Both the position numbers and the translations under genes were made by a program. From VRUE01 sp963728045 (GTDB lineage: Bacteria > Actinomycetota > Thermoleophilia > Solirubrobacterales > 70-9): a stretch of DNA of 64,000 nucleotides. Positions 45,611-53,358 of the stretch are shown in pieces. Each line of letters begins with the position of its first letter. Positions within the stretch are counted from its first letter, which is position 1. The stretch spans positions 310,001 through 374,000 of the forward strand of contig CAVSIE010000004.1 of assembly GCA_963728045.1 (NCBI GenBank), in the 5' to 3' direction. The notes beneath the pieces are model-generated. The model saw nothing but the letters and a program-made list of their open reading frames with translations, had not been told where the DNA came from and made no database searches.

Positions 45611-45985
45611 TCAGACGTCGCGCAGGTCGAAGGCGCGCAGGCCCTCGGGGCCGTCGTCGGCGCAGTCGAAGAAGCGCCGGTTGACGCAGTCGTAGGACTC
45701 GCCGGAGCCCTCGTAGGCGCGCTCGACCGAGAACTGGCACTGGGGCAGCGCCTCGCCGGTCATCTTGACGCCGCCGAATCCGCCCGGCTGGAGCACCGCG
45801 TCGAGCTCCACCTTGGCGCCGAAGACGCCCTGCATGCAGCCCATGTACTGGATGCCGTTGAGCATGTCGACGAAGCTGTAGAGGTAGCGGCAGCGCAACT
45901 CGACGCAGCCGCGCGGCTCGACCATCTTGTCGCAGAAGGAGCGGCACTGGCGACACTCCCCAGCCTTCGTGCGAGTAGCGGGCAT
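45611..45985 (-). CDS. Hypothetical Cys-rich protein, possible metal-binding
   Basis: A 124-residue soluble protein I do not recognise. It has ten Cys: an N-terminal CRQCRSFC, then CVELRCRYLYSFVDML, a single Cys in YMGCMQGVFGAK, and later LPQCQF, SYDCVNRRFFDCADD. The first two groups could bind a zinc ion or an iron-sulfur cluster. No signal peptide or membrane segment is visible. The ATG is supported by a TAGACT box 6 nt upstream. It stands just downstream of dnaE on the same strand. Confidence 0.65.
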   Translation of the reverse strand: MPATRTKAGECRQCRSFCDKMVEPRGCVELRCRYLYSFVDMLNGIQYMGCMQGVFGAKVELDAVLQPGGFGGVKMTGEALPQCQFSVERAYEGSGESYDCVNRRFFDCADDGPEGLRAFDLRDV

Positions 45986-45991
45986 TACCGA

Positions 45992-45997
45992 AGTCTA
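45992..45997 (-). promoter_or_regulatory. -10 box TAGACT for the Cys-rich protein
   Basis: TAGACT on the minus strand, 6 nt before the ATG at 45985. Confidence 0.45.
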
Positions 45998-46027
45998 GGG
46001 ACAGACTGCCGCGTCAAAACCAAGCAG

Positions 46028-46075
46028 CTCGGTGGACGCAGGGAGCGTGGCGTGCTCTGCACGCGAGCGACCGAG
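46028..46075. terminator. Possible hairpin after dnaE
   Basis: CTCGGT (46028-46033) pairs with ACCGAG (46070-46075) and encloses a tight stem GCGTGC-TCT-GCACGC (46050-46064). It lies 22 nt beyond the dnaE stop. No T run follows, so an intrinsic terminator is not proven. Confidence 0.3.
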
Positions 46076-46096
46076 GACTCCGAGATGCGCAGGTTT

Positions 46097-49000
46097 TCAC
46101 GCGGCAAGCGCGTCGGCGCCGAGGAGGTGGTCTAGCTCCGCTTGGAGCTTGCTCGAGGGGCGGACCCGGAACCCCTCGCCGAGCTTCAGCTCGCGAGGAC
46201 GGCCGTCCCTGCCGACGATCGCGAGGAAGACGGGCGCGTCGCCCTTGTGGTGCTCGAATACCGTCCTCAGCTCGTCGAAGATGTGCGGGTTCTCGACGCT
46301 CGCCGCGCCGATCTTCAGCCTCAGCGGCTCGGCTGGGCCACTCGGGGCTGGGGCCGCCGCTACCTCCTCCGCGCTTGGCTCGAAGCGCTCGGCCTCCTGC
46401 ACGACGAGCTTGGTCTCGCCGCGCTCTTTGTGGTCTACCCGGCCACGCACCAGGACGATCGCATCGGGGCCGATCGTCTCCGCGATCTCCGACTGGTCGG
46501 CCTTGAAGACGAGCATCTCGACCTGCCCCTCGATGTCGTCGAGGGTGGCGAACATCATCTGGGCGCCGCTCTTGGTGCGGATTTTCTTGCAGGCAATGAC
46601 GATCCCGCCCACCGTCACCCAGGAGCCGTCGGGCTTGTTCTCCAGCTCCGCCAGCGAGCAGTCGACCCGGGCGCGCAGGGCGCCGCGCACCTCGGTCAGC
46701 GGGTGCGAGGAGAGGTAGGTGCCCAGGGTCTCCTTCTCCATCGCCAGCAGCTCGGCGCGGTCGAACTCGACGGCGGAGATCGGCGGGCGGTGCGCTGCCC
46801 GCGAGACGCCCTGCTCCTCCCCGCCGCCGTCGCCGAAGTCGAAGATCGAGCCCTGGCCGAGCTGGGCGTCCTCCTGCGCCTTCTGGCCGGCCGACTGCGC
46901 CGCGGGGAGCGCCTCCAGCATTCCCTTGCGGGTGGCGCCGGTCGAGTCGAGGGCGCCGCACTTGATCAGGCACTCGATCGCCCGCTTGTTGACGGCGCGG
47001 CTGTCGACTCGCTCGCAGAAATCCCAGATCGAGACGATCTCGCCGTCCTCGCGCGCCCGCAGGATCGCCTCGACCGCAGCATGGCCGACGTTTTTGACCG
47101 CGTCGAGGCCGAACCGGATCGCTTTCTCGGAGACGACGAAGTCGTGGTCGGAGGAGTTGACGTCGGGCGGCAGCACCTCGATCCCCATCTCCTCGCAGCG
47201 GTTGACGAAGAAGGGGACCTTGTCCTTGGTGTTCATCACCGAGGAGATCACCGCGGCCATGTACTCGGCCGGGTAGTTCGCCTTTAGGTAGGCGGTTCGG
47301 TAGGCGATCAGCGCGTAGCAGGCTGCATGGGACTTGTTGAAGGAGTAATCCGCCGCCGCCTCCATCAGCGACCAGAGGTCCTTGGCGACCTTGTCGGCGG
47401 TCTCGGAGGTCTTCATCCCTTCGAGGAACTTGGCCTTCATCGTCGCCATCAGGTCGCGCTTCTTCTTGCCGATCGCCTTGCGCAGGTCGTCGGCCTCGGC
47501 GGGGCTGAAGCCGGCCATCCGCTTAGCGATCTCCATCAACTGCTCCTGGTAGATCAAGCAGCCGTAGGTCGGCTCGGCGATCGGCCGCAGCCGCTCGTCG
47601 GGATATGTGATCGAGCCGGGGTCGCGCTTGCCCTTGGCGTAGTCGGGGATGTATTTCATCGCCCCCGGGCGGTACAGGGAGACGAGCGCGACGATGTCGT
47701 CGAACTCAGTGGGTCGCACCTTCTTCATCGCGTCCCGCATGCCTTCGGACTCGAGCTGGAAGACACCGGTGCCGTCCCCCCGCGAGAGCATCGCGAAAGT
47801 CTCGGCGTCGTCCATCGGGATCGCCCCGATGTCGAGCTCGACGTCGCGGGAGCGGCGGATGATCTCGACCGTGTCCTCGATCACGTCGAGGTTGCGCAGG
47901 CCGAGGAAGTCCATCTTCAGCAGGCCGATCTCCTCGATCGGGCCCATCGAGTACTGGGTGACGATCTTGTACTGGCGCTGCTTGGCGCCGGTCGCCCCGC
48001 CGTTGGCGCTTCCGTTCCCATTGCCGTTGCCGGTTGCGGCCGGGGCGCTGCGGTCCTCAGCGAGCTGCAGCGGGACGATCTCCTGCAGCGGCCGGTCGGC
48101 GATCACCACCGCGGCAGCGTGGATCGAGTTGTTGCGGATGATCCCCTCGAGGCCCTGGGCGACGTCGAGGATCCGTTTCGCGTCGGGCTCGGCGTCGTAG
48201 GTCTTGCGCAGCTCCTGGCCGGGCTTGAGGCACTCCTCGAAGGAGGGATTGCGACCGAGGATCGGCTCGGGGATCTGCTTGGCGAGCCGGTCGCCGCTGG
48301 CGTAGTCGAAGCCGAGCACGCGGGCGGCGTCGCGGGTCGCCGCGCGCGGCGCCATCTTGCCGAAGGTGATGATCTGGGCGACCGACTCGCGGCCGTACTT
48401 CTCGGCGACGTAGCGAATCACCCGCTCGCGGCCGCGCACCGAGAAGTCGATGTCGATGTCCGGCATCGACTTGCGGCCGGGGTTGAGGAAGCGCTCGAAG
48501 AGCAGGTCGTTGGCGAGCGGGTCGAGGTCGGTGATCGCGAGGCTGTAGGAGACGATCGAGCCGGCCGCCGAGCCGCGCCCCGGGCCGACCGCGATGCCGT
48601 TGTCCTTGGCGTAGCGGACGAAGTCCCAAACGATCAGGAAGTAGGAGGAGAAGCCCATCTCCTCGATCACCCCGAGCTCGAACTCGAGCCGCTCCACCGC
48701 CTCGGCGGGCAGCGGGTCGCCGTAGCGCGCCCGCAGGCCCTCGGTGGCGATCCGCCGCAGCATCGCTTCCGGCTCCTCGCCGTCGGGGGTCGGGTAGCGC
48801 GGCAGCAGCAGCTTGCCTAGCTCGATCTCGACCTGGCAGCGCTCGGCGATCTCAACCGTGGTCGGCACCGCCTCGGGCCACTCGGCGAAAGACTCCGTCA
48901 TCTCCTCGTTGCTCTTGAGAAAGAACTCGTTGGTGTCGAAGCTCAGCTTCGGCGCCTCCAAGGTCGACTTGGTCTGCACGCAGAGCAGCGCTTTGTGGTT

Positions 49001-49672
49001 GTCGAAGTCCTCGCGGCGCAGGTAGTGGACGTCGGCGGTGCCGACCAGGGGCCGGTTCAGCTCGCGGGCGTAGCGGACGATGCCCTGGTTCGCCTTGTCC
49101 TGCTCGGCAATTCCGTTCTTCTGCACCTCGAAGTAGACCTGCTCGGGCCCGAAGGCCTGGATCAGGTCGTCGAGATGGGCGCGCGCGTCGTCGGGGCGCT
49201 CCTCGACGAGGCGGCGACAGAAGCGCGATTGCAGGCAGCCGGTGAGCACGATCACGCCCTCGGAGTGAGCGGCGAGCAGCTCCATGTCGATGTTCGCCTT
49301 GCCGCGGGAGAAGCCTTCGAGGAACCCGGCCGAGGTCAGCTTGACCAGGTTGGCGAAGCCGGCGTCGCTCTCGGCCAGCAGGGTGAGGTGGTTGCGCTCG
49401 TACTTGGGCTTCTCCTTGATCGCCTGGACGTCGTCGACGAGGTAGGCCTCGAGGCCGATCACCGGCTTGATCCCGTGCTTCTGGCAGGCCTTGTAGAGGT
49501 CGACGGCGCCGTTCATCACGCCGTGGTCGGTGAGGCCCAGCGCCGGCTGCCCCAGCTCCGCCGCCCGCGCCGCCATCGCGTCGATCTTGCAGGCGCCGTC
49601 GAGCAGCGAGTACTCGCTATGGGCGTGGAGATGGACTGCTTGACCGGCGCTCATGGGGGTGCGGGCGATCAT
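46097..49672 (-). CDS. dnaE: DNA polymerase III alpha subunit DnaE
   Basis: Replicative DNA polymerase, C family. 1191 residues from the chosen ATG (MIARTPMSAGQAVHLHAHSE); an ATG six codons later is equally possible. The PHP domain opens with HLHAHSEYSLLDGACKIDAM. The palm carries the catalytic Asp pair in MPDIDIDFSVRGRERVI, preceded by VGPGRGSAAGSIVSYSLAIT. The C-terminal part has a helix-hairpin-helix, the finger motif FNKSHAACYALIAYRTAYLK, and an OB domain (VTVGGIVIACKKIRTKSGAQ). Length is normal for the main actinobacterial DnaE1. No frame break over 3.6 kb, which contrasts with the 20-25 kb region. Confidence 0.96.
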   Translation of the reverse strand: MIARTPMSAGQAVHLHAHSEYSLLDGACKIDAMAARAAELGQPALGLTDHGVMNGAVDLYKACQKHGIKPVIGLEAYLVDDVQAIKEKPKYERNHLTLLAESDAGFANLVKLTSAGFLEGFSRGKANIDMELLAAHSEGVIVLTGCLQSRFCRRLVEERPDDARAHLDDLIQAFGPEQVYFEVQKNGIAEQDKANQGIVRYARELNRPLVGTADVHYLRREDFDNHKALLCVQTKSTLEAPKLSFDTNEFFLKSNEEMTESFAEWPEAVPTTVEIAERCQVEIELGKLLLPRYPTPDGEEPEAMLRRIATEGLRARYGDPLPAEAVERLEFELGVIEEMGFSSYFLIVWDFVRYAKDNGIAVGPGRGSAAGSIVSYSLAITDLDPLANDLLFERFLNPGRKSMPDIDIDFSVRGRERVIRYVAEKYGRESVAQIITFGKMAPRAATRDAARVLGFDYASGDRLAKQIPEPILGRNPSFEECLKPGQELRKTYDAEPDAKRILDVAQGLEGIIRNNSIHAAAVVIADRPLQEIVPLQLAEDRSAPAATGNGNGNGSANGGATGAKQRQYKIVTQYSMGPIEEIGLLKMDFLGLRNLDVIEDTVEIIRRSRDVELDIGAIPMDDAETFAMLSRGDGTGVFQLESEGMRDAMKKVRPTEFDDIVALVSLYRPGAMKYIPDYAKGKRDPGSITYPDERLRPIAEPTYGCLIYQEQLMEIAKRMAGFSPAEADDLRKAIGKKKRDLMATMKAKFLEGMKTSETADKVAKDLWSLMEAAADYSFNKSHAACYALIAYRTAYLKANYPAEYMAAVISSVMNTKDKVPFFVNRCEEMGIEVLPPDVNSSDHDFVVSEKAIRFGLDAVKNVGHAAVEAILRAREDGEIVSIWDFCERVDSRAVNKRAIECLIKCGALDSTGATRKGMLEALPAAQSAGQKAQEDAQLGQGSIFDFGDGGGEEQGVSRAAHRPPISAVEFDRAELLAMEKETLGTYLSSHPLTEVRGALRARVDCSLAELENKPDGSWVTVGGIVIACKKIRTKSGAQMMFATLDDIEGQVEMLVFKADQSEIAETIGPDAIVLVRGRVDHKERGETKLVVQEAERFEPSAEEVAAAPAPSGPAEPLRLKIGAASVENPHIFDELRTVFEHHKGDAPVFLAIVGRDGRPRELKLGEGFRVRPSSKLQAELDHLLGADALAA

Positions 49673-49846
49673 GCCAAGCGAGGCAGATGCCACCGGCCGA
49701 AGAAGCGCGTCTTCCGCGCATCCTCCGCGCATTCCCGCACCGAAGAGGCGCGAGAGCGTGAGCAGGAACGAACGAGGAGCTAGCTGGGAACGCATTAGTA
49801 GCTAAAACACCGCCAGACAAAAGCTTCCGCCATACTGACGTCGCAG

Positions 49847-50020
49847 ATGTGCGCCAAGGTGGCGATCTCCGGAGACCAGGCGGTTCTGCGCCGGCTGGCG
49901 TTGGCTCACTTACGGCTGCAGCTGCTGTTCCTGCTCTGGGAAAAGACGGAGGGCGACGACTTCGCGGTGCTCTGGGCCGCCACCGGCGACCTCGCATATA
50001 GCCGTGCCAAGGCGCCCTAG
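49847..50020 (+). CDS. Possible 57-residue small protein
   Basis: An open frame of 58 codons in the gap between dnaE and the cell-wall protein gene, starting ATG TGC GCC AAG and ending TAG. Third codon positions are overwhelmingly G or C, as in real genes here. The product is mostly helical with a Leu-rich middle (RRLALAHLRLQLLFLLWEK). No Shine-Dalgarno sequence or TANNNT box lies at a good distance, so it may be chance. The rest of the gap 49673-50045 shows nothing recognisable. Confidence 0.3.
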   Translation: MCAKVAISGDQAVLRRLALAHLRLQLLFLLWEKTEGDDFAVLWAATGDLAYSRAKAP

Positions 50021-50045
50021 CCGTAGGTGAGACGCGCCGTGCCGC

Positions 50046-51071
50046 TCAGCCGGCGCAGACCCAGGCGCCGCCGCCCGAGTCGGCCCAGATTTCAGCGGCG
50101 ATGCGGTCCTGTTCGGCCTTGGAGGCTTCGTGGGGCGCGCCCTTGCCCCCGTACAGAGCCCAGGTCGAGGGGATGATCTGGTAGGCGCCCCCGGCGCCGC
50201 TCGACGGGTTGAGCGCGCCGTAGTCGCCGCCCGACTCGCACATCACAATGTAGGTTGGGATCGAGTAGGGCCCTCCAAGCCAGCGACCGACCGTTTCTTC
50301 GGCCACGGCCCGGCTCGCCGCTTCGGCCTCCTCGATGTCGCTGACCCACTCGCCGATCCGCGATTTCAGGGTCGACAGCGAGGCGGCGCGGGCGGCGGCG
50401 ATCGCGTCCTGCTCCGCGGCAGCCGATTCGGCCGCCGCGCGAACGGCGGATATCTCCGAACGGGCGGCGACAAGACGTTCGTTGTAGGCGTCGACCTGCG
50501 CTTTCAGCTGGGCCACCCGCTCGAGCCCCGCGCGCACGGTGTCGCGCACCTGCTCGACTCGCCGCGCCAGATCCTGGTCGGAAGCCTCGATCCGGCGCAG
50601 GTAGCCGGCCCGAACGGCGAGGTCATCGAAATCGGTGGAGCCGAGGACGACGCTTGCCGCACCCGCGGGTCCGCTCACGTACATGGCCACCAGGCGCTGC
50701 GCCAGCTCACGGCGCGCCCGGCGCAGGCGGCGACGCTCCAAGGCGAGGCGGCGCTCGGAGCGCGCGACCTTCTCGGCCAGCGCGGCGGAGCGCTCTTCGC
50801 CGCTCGCCAGCAGGGCGCTCATCCGCTGCTCTCGCGAGGCGGCGGCCGCCGCCTCTTGCTGGGCGGCGACGAGGCGTTCCTGGGTGGCACGCAACTCCGA
50901 GGCGAGCGCTCCGGCCTCGTCGCGGGCCGCGCTGACCTTGGCCTGCAGCGCATCGACGTCCTCGGCGGGAGCCGTCGCCGCCGGCAGCAAGGCAGCCGCG
51001 CAGAGCGCGCCGCAGGCGAAAGCGCCCAGGCGTCGCCTGCGTCCTGCCTCTGTCGCGAGGGCTCGCGGCAC
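50046..51071 (-). CDS. Secreted coiled-coil protein with transglycosylase-like (Rpf-type) domain
   Basis: A 341-residue exported cell-wall protein. The signal peptide is visible (RRRRLGAFACGALCAAALLPAATAPA). Residues about 38-255 are an Ala/Glu/Arg-rich coiled coil like the N-terminal part of PcsB/CwlO-type peptidoglycan hydrolases. The C-terminal 80 residues are a transglycosylase-like domain of the resuscitation-promoting factor type (IPTYIVMCESGGDYGALNPSSGAGGAYQIIPSTW, shown in part), where the Glu in CESGG is the likely catalytic acid. It should cut or remodel peptidoglycan, the coiled coil acting as a regulator. The GTG at 51071 follows an AGGGTA-complement box (TACCCT) by 9 nt. Confidence 0.82.
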   Translation of the reverse strand: MPRALATEAGRRRRLGAFACGALCAAALLPAATAPAEDVDALQAKVSAARDEAGALASELRATQERLVAAQQEAAAAASREQRMSALLASGEERSAALAEKVARSERRLALERRRLRRARRELAQRLVAMYVSGPAGAASVVLGSTDFDDLAVRAGYLRRIEASDQDLARRVEQVRDTVRAGLERVAQLKAQVDAYNERLVAARSEISAVRAAAESAAAEQDAIAAARAASLSTLKSRIGEWVSDIEEAEAASRAVAEETVGRWLGGPYSIPTYIVMCESGGDYGALNPSSGAGGAYQIIPSTWALYGGKGAPHEASKAEQDRIAAEIWADSGGGAWVCAG

Positions 51072-51080
51072 GAGCCGGCG

Positions 51081-51086
51081 AGGGTA
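51081..51086 (-). promoter_or_regulatory. Probable -10 box TACCCT for the cell-wall protein gene
   Basis: TACCCT on the minus strand, 9 nt before the GTG at 51071. I looked for a c-di-AMP riboswitch, known before some actinobacterial rpf genes, but the 78-nt gap is too short and lacks its conserved bases. Confidence 0.35.
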
Positions 51087-51124
51087 GCGGACTTTGTTAG
51101 CAACTACTCACAAGTTGCCGATAA

Positions 51125-51144
51125 GCCGCAACGAAAGTTGCGGC
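51125..51144 (-). terminator. GNRA-type hairpin after the argG transcript
   Basis: A perfect 8-bp stem GCCGCAAC / GTTGCGGC with a four-base loop (GAAA on the plus strand, TTTC on the minus strand). It lies 5 nt beyond the stop of the 51-residue gene, and TTAT follows on the minus strand. It is a plausible weak terminator of the long arg operon. Confidence 0.4.
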
Positions 51145-51149
51145 GGGCC

Positions 51150-51305
51150 TCAGCCCTCGGGCACGTCGCGGCTTGCCAGGTAGGCGGCGAGCCCGACCGC
51201 TACCGCAGCGACTCCGACGCCGATGCGGATCTGGCGCCGGTAGCGCTGCCGCACGTACTTCAACGCGAAGCGAATCGCAACTTTGCCGAGCTTGTCGTAG
51301 CTCAT
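51150..51305 (-). CDS. Small membrane protein, 51 residues
   Basis: A short gene whose ATG (51303-51305) overlaps the argG stop (ATGA). The product starts MSYDKLGKVAIRFALKYVRQ, is strongly basic in its first half and carries one hydrophobic segment (IGVGVAAVAVGLAAYLAS) near the C-terminus. Coupling to argG and codon use with G or C at nearly all third positions support a real gene. Function unknown; it may be a tail-anchored membrane peptide. Confidence 0.65.
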   Translation of the reverse strand: MSYDKLGKVAIRFALKYVRQRYRRQIRIGVGVAAVAVGLAAYLASRDVPEG

Positions 51306-52570
51306 GCCTCTCCCTCTCCCCCGCGCTGGCGGATCCTATGCGCCATCCGCGATTGCAGTGACCAAAGCTCGATGAAGCCGGGCGAAGCAGCCTGCGAGAA
51401 GAGGCCACCCGACTCGGCGAAGGAGGCGAGGTCGGCGTCGTAGACGGCGTTGGGCGAGGAGCGGGTGACCACGCCGACGCTGCCCTTGTAGAGCTTCAGC
51501 CCGATCGTCCCCGTCACCTGGGCGTTGACCGTGTCCATGTAGGCATCGAGGTCGGACCGCAGCGGCTCCCACCAGAGCCCCGCGTAGACGAGGTAGCCCC
51601 ACTGGCGGTCGAGGTCGGGCTTGAACTGGTTCTGGTGGATCGTGCAGACCAGCCGCTCCAGCTCGCGGTGCGCGGCGAGCACGATCGCCGCCGCCGGGGC
51701 CTCGTAGATGTCGCGCACCTTGAGCCCGACGATCCGGTCCTCGATGTGGTCGACGATGCCGACCCCGTGGCGACAGCCGATCTCGGCGGCGCGCTCGAGC
51801 AGCTCGACCAGACCGAGCCGCTCGCCGTTGAGGCCGACCGGGACGCCCTGCTCGAACTCGACCGTGACGATCTCGGCCTCGTCGGGCGCCTCCTCCGGCC
51901 TGGTGACGAGCTGGAAGACGTCGTCCTCGGGCGCGTGGTCGAGGTCCTCGATCCAGCGCCCCTCGGAGGAGCGGCCCCAGAGGTTGTCGTCGATCGAGTA
52001 GGGCGCGACCTCGGTCCCGCCCTTGACCGGGATGCCGTGCTCGCGCGCGTAGGCGATCTCCTCCTCGCGCCCCATCTGCCAGGAGCGCACCGGGGCGATC
52101 GTCTTCAGCTCAGGCGCCAGCGTCGCCACCGTGGCCTCGATCCGCACCTGGTCGTTGCCCTTCCCTGTGCAGCCGTGGGCGATCGTGTCGCAGCCGGTCT
52201 CGCGCGCGTGCTCGACCGCCAGCGCCGCGATCAAGGGCCGGCCGAGCGCAGTGAAGAGCGGGTAGCCGTCGCCGTATTCGGCGTTGGCCTTGATCGCCGG
52301 CACGAGGAAGTCGCGGGCGAAGCGCTCGCGGGCGTCGACGATGCGGCACTCGCGGGCGCCGAGCCGCTTCGCCTTGTCCTCGATAGCGGTGTAGTCCTCG
52401 CCCGGCTGGCCGAGGTCGACCGTGAGGCAGACCACCTCCGCTTCGTAGGAGTCCTGGATCCACTTCAGCATCACGCTGGTGTCGAGGCCGCCCGAGTAGA
52501 GAAGCAGGACCCGACGCACCTGCGCGGGGTCGGCCTCGTAGCTCGCGGTCGGAGGAGCTTGCTCCGGCAC
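51302..52570 (-). CDS. argG: Argininosuccinate synthase ArgG
   Basis: ATP-dependent enzyme joining citrulline and aspartate, the penultimate step of arginine synthesis. 422 residues. The N-type ATP pyrophosphatase P-loop is VLLLYSGGLDTSVMLKWI (near residue 25). Further marks are AHGCTGKGNDQVRIE, GREEEIAYAREHGIPV, YSIDDNLWGRSSEG and the C-terminal VTGTIGLKLYKGSVGVVTRSSP. The GTG start shares a base with the upstream TAG stop. It belongs to the argCJBD...G run; argF, argR and argH are not in the window. Confidence 0.96.
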   Translation of the reverse strand: MPEQAPPTASYEADPAQVRRVLLLYSGGLDTSVMLKWIQDSYEAEVVCLTVDLGQPGEDYTAIEDKAKRLGARECRIVDARERFARDFLVPAIKANAEYGDGYPLFTALGRPLIAALAVEHARETGCDTIAHGCTGKGNDQVRIEATVATLAPELKTIAPVRSWQMGREEEIAYAREHGIPVKGGTEVAPYSIDDNLWGRSSEGRWIEDLDHAPEDDVFQLVTRPEEAPDEAEIVTVEFEQGVPVGLNGERLGLVELLERAAEIGCRHGVGIVDHIEDRIVGLKVRDIYEAPAAAIVLAAHRELERLVCTIHQNQFKPDLDRQWGYLVYAGLWWEPLRSDLDAYMDTVNAQVTGTIGLKLYKGSVGVVTRSSPNAVYDADLASFAESGGLFSQAASPGFIELWSLQSRMAHRIRQRGGEGEA

Positions 52571-52911
52571 TAGGGCGCTTCTATGCCGCCGCTGCCGTCT
52601 TCTTCGGGCGCGGTCGTGGTTTCTTCGGTGGTGGTCGTCGTTTCCGTCGGCGAGGTGGTCGTCGTCGGCTCCGTCTCGGTGGTGTCGGTGTCGGTGGCGG
52701 TGGAATCCGTCGTCGTGTCGGTGCTCGGCAGCGTCGTCACCTCCGAGGGCGTGGAGACCGTGTCGCCGTCGCCGCCGTCATTGGCGATCACGGCGATCGC
52801 CACGATCAGGCCGACGATCACCGCGATCAGGCCGACGATCACGAGACGCATGTTGCCGTGCGGCTTTCCATGCTCTGGCTCCCGCATCATCCGGGTCGGA
52901 TCCTCGTGCAT
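52570..52911 (-). CDS. Hypothetical single-pass membrane protein with Thr-rich tail
   Basis: A 113-residue protein with a short charged N-terminus, one membrane helix (LVIVGLIAVIVGLIVAIAVIA, residues about 23-43) and about 65 outside residues dominated by Thr, Glu, Asp and Ser. The Thr-rich part resembles linkers that are often O-glycosylated in actinobacteria. It lies between the 148-residue protein and argG, touching both, so it is co-translated with arginine genes without an obvious link to arginine. Confidence 0.65.
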   Translation of the reverse strand: MHEDPTRMMREPEHGKPHGNMRLVIVGLIAVIVGLIVAIAVIANDGGDGDTVSTPSEVTTLPSTDTTTDSTATDTDTTETEPTTTTSPTETTTTTEETTTAPEEDGSGGIEAP

Positions 52912-53358
52912 CTACTCCTCCGGTCCGAGAATGGCGTCGAGGATCTCGCTCGCGTCCTCGATGTCGAAGCCGCTGCGCAGACGCGCCTCGATCTCCTCCC
53001 GGCTGCTGCCCGAGACCGCCATCTGGGTGGCAAAGAGCCTCGCCCCGGCAGAGCCGGCGCGGCGCGGGGCCTCGGAGCTGGAATTGGGATCGGGGCTGGG
53101 CTCCACCGATCTAAGTCGTGGCTCGGCGGACACTGCGGCAGGTGGGTCGAGCTCGTCGGCGAGCTCGCGCAGGCGCTCGGCGACGACACGGTCGGCGCGG
53201 GCGCGGGCCTCTTCGAGCGTGTGCTGGGCCTGCCGCTCAGCGTCGTCGATCACGCTCGAAGCGGCGCGCTCGGCGGCGTCGACGATGGCTGCCAGGCGCT
53301 CAGCCGTGGTGGTGGTCGAGGTCGGCGCCGGCTCTGAGGGGAGCTTCTTCGACTTCAT
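52912..53358 (-). CDS. Hypothetical charged, partly coiled-coil protein
   Basis: A 148-residue soluble protein. Residues about 20-72 are an Ala/Glu/Arg-rich helix (RLAAIVDAAERAASSVIDDAE, then TLEEARARADRVVAERLREL) similar in feel to DivIVA or V-type ATPase stalk subunits, then a Pro/Ser linker, and a C-terminal small domain (SREEIEARLRSGFDIEDASEI) that resembles the end of DivIVA-like or ComEA-like helical repeats. No assignment is safe. Its ATG overlaps the argD stop by 4 nt and its stop abuts the next ATG. Confidence 0.65.
   Translation of the reverse strand: MKSKKLPSEPAPTSTTTTAERLAAIVDAAERAASSVIDDAERQAQHTLEEARARADRVVAERLRELADELDPPAAVSAEPRLRSVEPSPDPNSSSEAPRRAGSAGARLFATQMAVSGSSREEIEARLRSGFDIEDASEILDAILGPEE

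Noticed and set aside
51072..51149. c-di-AMP (ydaO) riboswitch before the Rpf-like gene
   Set aside because: The gap is 78 nt, too short, and lacks the conserved bases; only a small hairpin is present.
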